Shown piece by piece: positions 7,039 to 10,089 of a stretch of 10,089 nucleotides of DNA. Each line of letters begins with the position of its first letter. The stretch's first letter is position 1. The DNA is from Syntrophus sp. (in: bacteria) (GTDB lineage Bacteria > Desulfobacterota > Syntrophia > Syntrophales > UBA8958): NCBI GenBank assembly GCA_003451635.1, contig DMAT01000066.1, forward strand, positions 1-10,089, given 5' to 3'. The translations under genes and the position numbers were made by a program. The notes beneath the pieces were generated by a model. The model had not been told where the DNA came from and did not search any database. It saw only the letters and a program-made list of their open reading frames with translations.

Positions 7039-7488
7039 CTACTCTTCGATCGGGATGATCCGCACCCGCGCCGTCCCCTTGCCGAGAAACCCAAGTTGAC
7101 CCGCCGCCGCCCGCGACAAATCGATGACTTCATAGCTGCGCTTGCGGCAGCGATCATTGACGATCACCACCACCGACCGGTCATTGGCGAGGTTCACTAC
7201 CTTTACCCGGGTACCAATGGGAATAGTCGGATGGGCCGCCGTCAGCTTCCGAGGATTATAGATCGCCCCGGAACTGGTTCTTTTTTTGTTGTAGCGCTTG
7301 GCGTAGTAGTAGGCTTTCCCTGCTACGCCCTCCGATTCCTCCACAACGGAAGAACTCTTTTGCTCTTTTATAACTGTTTCCGGTGGGGAAGAATTCTCCG
7401 CCTGAAGGGGAGTCGTGGCAACAAGAAGACAAAGCTGAAAAGCAATAACCAAGGTCATTATCGTTCTCTTCTGACTCTCGAGGCGCAT
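7039..7488 (-). CDS. RlpA-like double-psi beta-barrel protein, secreted
   Basis: The protein has 149 residues. Residues 1-30 form a signal peptide (hydrophobic core 11-25, likely cut after TPLQA); there is no lipobox Cys at the cleavage site, so it is probably soluble in the periplasm, unlike lipoprotein RlpA. A short linker of Ser and Glu follows. Residues 54-147 are the RlpA barrel: GKAYYYAKRYNKKRTSSG, KLTAAHPTIPIGTRVKVVN (conserved His86), and VNDRCRKRSYEVIDLSRAAA with Asp123, the acid matched in RlpA/MltA lytic transglycosylases. The usual NDRGPF is NDRCRKR here. RlpA cuts glycan strands lacking stem peptides; no SPOR domain is present. AAGGGA 7 bases upstream supports ATG 7488; a start at residue 11 would still leave a signal peptide. 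It is convergent with the hydrolase, 26 bases away. Confidence 0.85.
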   Translation of the reverse strand: MRLESQKRTIMTLVIAFQLCLLVATTPLQAENSSPPETVIKEQKSSSVVEESEGVAGKAYYYAKRYNKKRTSSGAIYNPRKLTAAHPTIPIGTRVKVVNLANDRSVVVIVNDRCRKRSYEVIDLSRAAAGQLGFLGKGTARVRIIPIEE

Positions 7489-7544
7489 ACCTGAATCCCT
7501 TTTTAAATCTTTGCGAAAATGGAAACGGCTCCATTAATCGGCGG

Positions 7545-7573
7545 TTTCTACGCCAATCCGCTCGTTCCGTCAA
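7545..7573 (-). promoter_or_regulatory. Promoter for the RlpA-like gene
   Basis: On the minus strand TTGACG (7573-7568) is followed after 17 bases by TAGAAA (7550-7545). The start site would be near 7538, leaving a leader of about 50 bases before ATG 7488. Confidence 0.45.
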
Positions 7574-7630
7574 CAATAAATGTAACTCACAACTGTAACA
7601 GCTTAATTTTGTTATCTAGAATGATTTTCC

Positions 7631-7658
7631 TTGACATAGGGGCGCCTTTCCATGTAGT
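7631..7658 (+). promoter_or_regulatory. Promoter for the acyltransferase gene
   Basis: TTGACA (7631-7636) is followed after 16 bases by TGTAGT (7653-7658). The -35 box is perfect and the -10 is weak. The start site would be near 7665, 50 bases before ATG 7715. It lies back to back with the RlpA-like promoter in the 226-base divergent gap. Confidence 0.42.
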
Positions 7659-7714
7659 CCCCGCTCGGAGAGGACGGTTATCCTGTCTACTCCCCTCAAG
7701 GGCACAAGCAAAAC

Positions 7715-8320
7715 ATGAGACGAACAATTTTCGATACCCCCGTCCTTAATCAGGTTCTCCACTTCCCGGCTATATCCTATCTGTTGATTTTTAGATGGAA
7801 AAAGGAAGGTCACGTCCCGGATGTCCCCAAGTTTGTCATGATCGCCGCCCCCCATACATCCAACTGGGATCTTCCCCTCACCCTGATCTTGTCCCTTGCC
7901 TTCCGAATGAAGGTCTTCTGGCTGGGAAAGCACACTATCTTCAGCCCCCCCTTCGGCAGCCTCTTCAAATGGCTGGGGGGCATCCCCGTCGACCGCCGCC
8001 AGGCGAACGACCTCGTAACGCAATGCATCCAGACGTTCAATAAGAGCGCCAGAATGATCATGGTCATTCCCCCGGAAGGGACGCGTTCAAAGGTGCGGTA
8101 CTGGAAGACCGGTTTCTATTATATCGCCCATGGAGCCGGCGTCCCCATTGCCCTCGGTTATATTGACTACAAACGGAAGGCGGGAGGAATCGGACCGGCC
8201 GTGTTCACAACGGGAAATATCGAAGGGGACATGGTAAAAATTCGTGACTTCTACGCTGGCGTGACGGGGAAAAATCCCCATCAGTGGACGGAGCAGAGCA
8301 TCGGCGTCACGAAGAAATAG
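7715..8320 (+). CDS. PlsC-like 1-acylglycerol-3-phosphate acyltransferase
   Basis: The protein has 201 residues. The catalytic H(X)4D motif is APHTSNWD (His47, Asp52). The glycerol-phosphate binding segment is GKHTIFSPPFGSLFKWLGGIPVDR (71-94), and the third motif is PPEGTRS (119-125). These are the marks of the PlsC family, which transfers an acyl chain from acyl-ACP or acyl-CoA to lysophosphatidate or related acceptors at the inner membrane. The protein is shorter than classic PlsC (about 240) and lacks a clear N-terminal membrane helix, so it belongs to the short-form group and its acceptor may differ. The start ATG 7715 has only a distant AAGGG (7698-7702), so initiation may be weak. It is a single gene, convergent with the oxidoreductase 70 bases beyond; no clear terminator lies between. 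Confidence 0.88.
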   Translation: MRRTIFDTPVLNQVLHFPAISYLLIFRWKKEGHVPDVPKFVMIAAPHTSNWDLPLTLILSLAFRMKVFWLGKHTIFSPPFGSLFKWLGGIPVDRRQANDLVTQCIQTFNKSARMIMVIPPEGTRSKVRYWKTGFYYIAHGAGVPIALGYIDYKRKAGGIGPAVFTTGNIEGDMVKIRDFYAGVTGKNPHQWTEQSIGVTKK

Positions 8321-8390
8321 ACCCCGCCTCCGCACCTGTCCCGGCACCTTCCCTACACCCTGCGGCAACTCTTCCCAACAGCCCTTCTTA

Positions 8391-8969
8391 CTACAGCTTT
8401 GCGACGGCCTCTTTAACCTGTGCCAGATAGCCTTTTCGCGCCTCGTCCTTTACCATGGGAACGGCGGGGAGGAAAAGGTGGTCCATGACTTCCAAACCGC
8501 AAAATTTATAGATCCCCGTATCGGAAGTCATCTTCATCGCCTCAAACATGCCGGAGGCGTCATAGGCAGCCTTGGGTGTCCCCTGGGTGTTGACGATCAG
8601 GACCTTTTTGCCCTTGAGATGGGGAACAAGGCCCTTGTCGTCGAAACTATAGGCAAAACCGTAACAGAAGACCCGATCGATGTAGCCCTTGAACATGGCA
8701 GGCAGGCCTGTCCACCAGACGGGATGGATGAACGTCATGACATCGGCCCAGGCAATGTGCCCCTGTTCCGCCTTGATATCCTGGGGCAGGTTGCCGGACT
8801 GGATGCCTTCAAAATCGGTTGCTTTAAGCACCGGATCGAAACCGACGGCATAGAGGTCCCGGACGACAACCTCGTGCCCTTTGGCTTTCAGGGTTTCCGT
8901 GACGGTCTCCAAAATCGCGTGATTGAAACTCTGCGGATTAGGGTGGGAATAGACAACAAGATGCTTCAT
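8391..8969 (-). CDS. NAD(P)H-dependent flavin oxidoreductase (MdaB/NQO1/KefF-like)
   Basis: The protein has 192 residues with a flavodoxin-like fold. Residues 1-16 (MKHLVVYSHPNPQSFN) are the first strand and flavin-phosphate loop. HPVWWTGLPAMFKGYIDRVF (82-101) is the signature of the quinone reductase/KefF group, and VLIVNTQGTPKAAY (123-136) the next flavin-contact strand. The group reduces quinones or other electrophiles with NAD(P)H in the cytosol, usually as a dimer with FMN or FAD. The frame extends to ATG 8993, but AGGAGG (8976-8981 on this strand) sits 6 bases before ATG 8969 and 3 before ATG 8972, so 8969 is the likely start and the family N-terminus begins there. It is a monocistronic gene; no potassium efflux gene is adjacent, so KefF function is not implied. 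Confidence 0.9.
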   Translation of the reverse strand: MKHLVVYSHPNPQSFNHAILETVTETLKAKGHEVVVRDLYAVGFDPVLKATDFEGIQSGNLPQDIKAEQGHIAWADVMTFIHPVWWTGLPAMFKGYIDRVFCYGFAYSFDDKGLVPHLKGKKVLIVNTQGTPKAAYDASGMFEAMKMTSDTGIYKFCGLEVMDHLFLPAVPMVKDEARKGYLAQVKEAVAKL

Positions 8970-8975
8970 CATGAA

Positions 8976-8981
8976 CCTCCT
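8976..8981 (-). promoter_or_regulatory. Ribosome binding site that decides the oxidoreductase start
   Basis: AGGAGG on the minus strand, 6 bases before ATG 8969, argues against the longer frame starting at 8993, which has no such site. Confidence 0.7.
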
Positions 8982-9057
8982 ATGGGCAATCAATGGTGCG
9001 AAAAATCGCGTTTGTCCTTAGTGAGTTAACGTTTTCGCATTATCACCACAACAAGCT

Positions 9058-9096
9058 CGGGAAATTGTCCCGCACCAAGCTACAGTGAATTTCCCG
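9058..9096. repeat. 9-bp inverted repeat upstream of the oxidoreductase
   Basis: CGGGAAATT (9058-9066) and AATTTCCCG (9088-9096) are perfect inverted repeats with a 21-base spacer. A smaller stem, CGGGA/TCCCG (9058-9062 with 9068-9072), could compete with it. It lies between the zinc-ribbon remnant and the oxidoreductase gene, so it may be a 3'-end structure of the thioesterase transcript or an operator for the oxidoreductase. No T-tract follows on either strand. Confidence 0.4.
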
Positions 9097-9113
9097 TTAT
9101 AGATCAGCTTTCC

Positions 9114-9224
9114 TCAGCTCTTGCGGCTGGTTTTCACCTGGAAACCGCTTATCTGCTGTTTGACCTTCCCGCTTTTGCATTTGGGACAGGCCACCTTGGC
9201 CTTGTCATGATCGGAATCACTTAT
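9114..9224 (-). pseudogene. C-terminal remnant of a zinc-ribbon (FmdB-like) gene
   Basis: On the minus strand a frame of 36 codons runs from just after a TAA at 9225-9227 to TGA at 9114-9116. It reads SDSDHDKAKVACPKCKSGK, then a Gln-Gln-Ile-Ser-Gly-Phe stretch, ending KTSRKS. A CPKC knuckle about 20 residues from a TSRKS-like tail is what I expect at the C-terminus of small FmdB-type zinc-ribbon regulators, which normally also have an N-terminal CxxC pair and an ATG. Both are missing, and no ATG exists in the frame. Its first bases overlap the end of the thioesterase gene (stop at 9217-9219) in another frame. It is best read as a relic left by a deletion or recombination. A functional short peptide from GTG (codon 11) is possible but has no clear ribosome site. 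Confidence 0.6.
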
Positions 9225-9609
9225 TTACAATGGCTAAGGTACAACGGGCGGCACAGATCAACTTACCGGCCTCATCGGTAATTTTCACATCCCAAACCGC
9301 CGTCCCTCTGCCATTGTGGAGCGGGGTGGCCGTAGCCGTCACCACACCCTTGTCCTTCCCGCGAATATGATTGGCATTGACCTCCAAACCCACTACGGTC
9401 TTCTTTTCCTGATCCACATTCATCCAGGCCCCCATCCCGGCCGCCGTTTCGGCCAGGACCGCCGAGGCGCCGCCGTGAAGAAAGCCCGTATATTGGCGGG
9501 TTCTATTGTCCACCGGCATCGTCAGGACCATTTTTTCTTTGGAGATGGTTTCAAATTGGATACCCAGGTGCTCCATAATCGTATCCCGATACTTGAAAGG
9601 AAGTTCCAT
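9217..9609 (-). CDS. PaaI/EntH-like hotdog-fold thioesterase
   Basis: The protein has 130 residues, the usual size for single-domain hotdog thioesterases. The signature is GFLHGGASAVLAETAAG (42-58): His45-Gly-Gly and Glu54, nine residues apart, match the catalytic His and Glu of EntH/YbdB-type enzymes. VVGLEVNANHIR (72-83) is the next core strand. Such enzymes hydrolyse aryl- or acyl-CoA thioesters in the cytosol, often clearing misloaded or dead-end thioesters. AGGAGG (9620-9625 on this strand), 10 bases before ATG 9609, supports the start. A promoter is likely at 9663-9691. The next sequence downstream on this strand is the zinc-ribbon remnant. Substrate unknown; no phenylacetate or enterobactin genes are near. 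Confidence 0.9.
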   Translation of the reverse strand: MELPFKYRDTIMEHLGIQFETISKEKMVLTMPVDNRTRQYTGFLHGGASAVLAETAAGMGAWMNVDQEKKTVVGLEVNANHIRGKDKGVVTATATPLHNGRGTAVWDVKITDEAGKLICAARCTLAIVNK

Positions 9610-9662
9610 TTGTCCGCCGCCTCCTGCATTCGATTTTTCATGAGAGGGAAAACACGCCCTTC

Positions 9663-9691
9663 TTCATACTATTGGAAGTCTTTGCATGCAA
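9663..9691 (-). promoter_or_regulatory. Putative promoter for the hotdog thioesterase
   Basis: On the minus strand TTGCAT (9691-9686) is followed after 17 bases by TATGAA (9668-9663). The start site would be near 9656, about 47 bases before ATG 9609. A perfect 10-bp palindrome ATGATATCAT (9706-9715) lies just upstream and could bind a regulator, or be chance in AT-rich DNA. Confidence 0.4.
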
Positions 9692-9725
9692 CCTCTTTCA
9701 AATAAATGATATCATATAATTGTTC

Positions 9726-9745
9726 TTTGCCGACGCTCCGGCAAA
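9726..9745. terminator. Short hairpin after the receiver-domain gene
   Basis: TTTGCCG (9726-9732) and CGGCAAA (9739-9745) form a 7-bp stem with a 6-base loop, 20 bases past the stop codon of the receiver gene on the minus strand. The position suits a terminator, but what follows is AT-rich rather than a clean T-tract. Confidence 0.4.
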
Positions 9746-9764
9746 TATTCCGTAGAGACACAGC

Positions 9765-10089
9765 TTATCCAAGGGAATGGCCCGAAGCTGAACGCCCCAA
9801 GGCCTCACGAACCTTGGCGGCCAGGCCAGCCATGGTGAACGGCTTTTGGAGAAACTGCACACCCTCATCTAAAACTCCCTGGTGAACGATTACATTAGCC
9901 GTGTAACCGGACATAAACAAGCATCGCAGTTCCGGCTGTTCCACCCTGATCCGTTCCGCCAACACCCGGCCGTTCATTTTGGGCATGATCACGTCCGTTA
10001 TGACCAGATCAAGCTGACCGTGGCGCTTCCCGACCAGACTCATCGCCTCGTCCGGAGTACTTGCCGTAAGCACGACATAGCCCAGCGAG
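9765..10089 (-). CDS. Receiver domain, C-terminal end of a probable hybrid histidine kinase
   Basis: The frame stays open to the window edge, so the gene is partial; 107 residues are visible. They form most of a CheY-like receiver: LGYVVLTAS, then DLVITDVIMPKMNG with the phospho-acceptor Asp (residue 32), LFMSGYT with the switch Ser (residue 60), and LQKPF with the conserved Lys (residue 82). The wording GYTANVIVHQGVLDEGVQFLQKPFT is typical of the receiver fused to the end of PAS-containing hybrid sensor kinases in Desulfobacterota, so I infer that a kinase lies upstream, beyond the window. A stand-alone response regulator would also fit what is seen. The GTG at 10073 is inside the domain's second strand and is not the start. 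The protein ends with a short Ser/Gly tail and no output domain follows. Confidence 0.85.
   Translation of the reverse strand, partial: SLGYVVLTASTPDEAMSLVGKRHGQLDLVITDVIMPKMNGRVLAERIRVEQPELRCLFMSGYTANVIVHQGVLDEGVQFLQKPFTMAGLAAKVREALGRSASGHSLG

Noticed and set aside
8478..9029. 183-residue plus-strand frame opposite the oxidoreductase
   Set aside because: It is antisense to a complete flavodoxin-fold gene with a strong ribosome site, and has no domain of its own.
9706..9715. ATGATATCAT palindrome as an operator
   Set aside because: It is a 10-bp palindrome in AT-rich DNA with no second copy nearby; chance is a sufficient explanation, so it is only mentioned beside the promoter.

Overview
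The window looks like a piece of a bacterial chromosome from an anaerobic Desulfobacterota-type organism (Syntrophales-like is my best guess). This rests on overall protein character: the PurF style, a hybrid-kinase receiver typical of deltaproteobacteria, and many small singly transcribed metabolic genes. No marker gene in the window fixes the taxon. No RNA gene, CRISPR array, insertion sequence or transposase is visible.

Layout. 1-1104 (+) is the 3' three-quarters of purF (purine synthesis). A 297-base gap follows, with a REP-like palindrome and a good sigma70-type promoter. Then comes a tight three-gene plus-strand cassette at 1402-4904: an acetolactate-synthase-like thiamine diphosphate (ThDP) enzyme, a KAS III-like ketosynthase with an intact Cys-His-Asn triad, and an SRPBCC/START-fold protein. 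A 12-bp perfect hairpin sits beyond the cassette. From 5015 the genes are single units on alternating strands: metallo-beta-lactamase-fold hydrolase (-), lipoprotein alpha/beta hydrolase (+), RlpA-like double-psi barrel protein (-), PlsC-like acyltransferase (+), flavodoxin-fold NAD(P)H oxidoreductase (-), a zinc-ribbon gene remnant (-), a hotdog thioesterase (-), and the C-terminal receiver domain of a probable hybrid histidine kinase (-, running off the window).

The part of most interest is the 1402-4904 cassette. The three genes share one promoter, have short gaps, and look visibly more AT-rich than purF and the downstream genes. A carboligase that makes C-C bonds from 2-oxo acids, a KAS III-like acyl-condensing or acyl-transferring enzyme, and a START-fold cyclase or ligand binder together suggest a compact small-molecule pathway, for example an acyloin or short polyketide. 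The closest analogy I can recall is the Xenorhabdus xenocyloin pathway, which also pairs an acetolactate-synthase-like acyloin former with KAS III-like enzymes. The product here cannot be read from the sequence.

The other genes look like ordinary housekeeping or envelope genes. Notable details are a MBL gene whose upstream ATG lies inside its own likely -10 box, an RlpA-like protein with a changed motif before its catalytic-type Asp, and a 36-codon zinc-ribbon tail without a start codon abutting the thioesterase gene.
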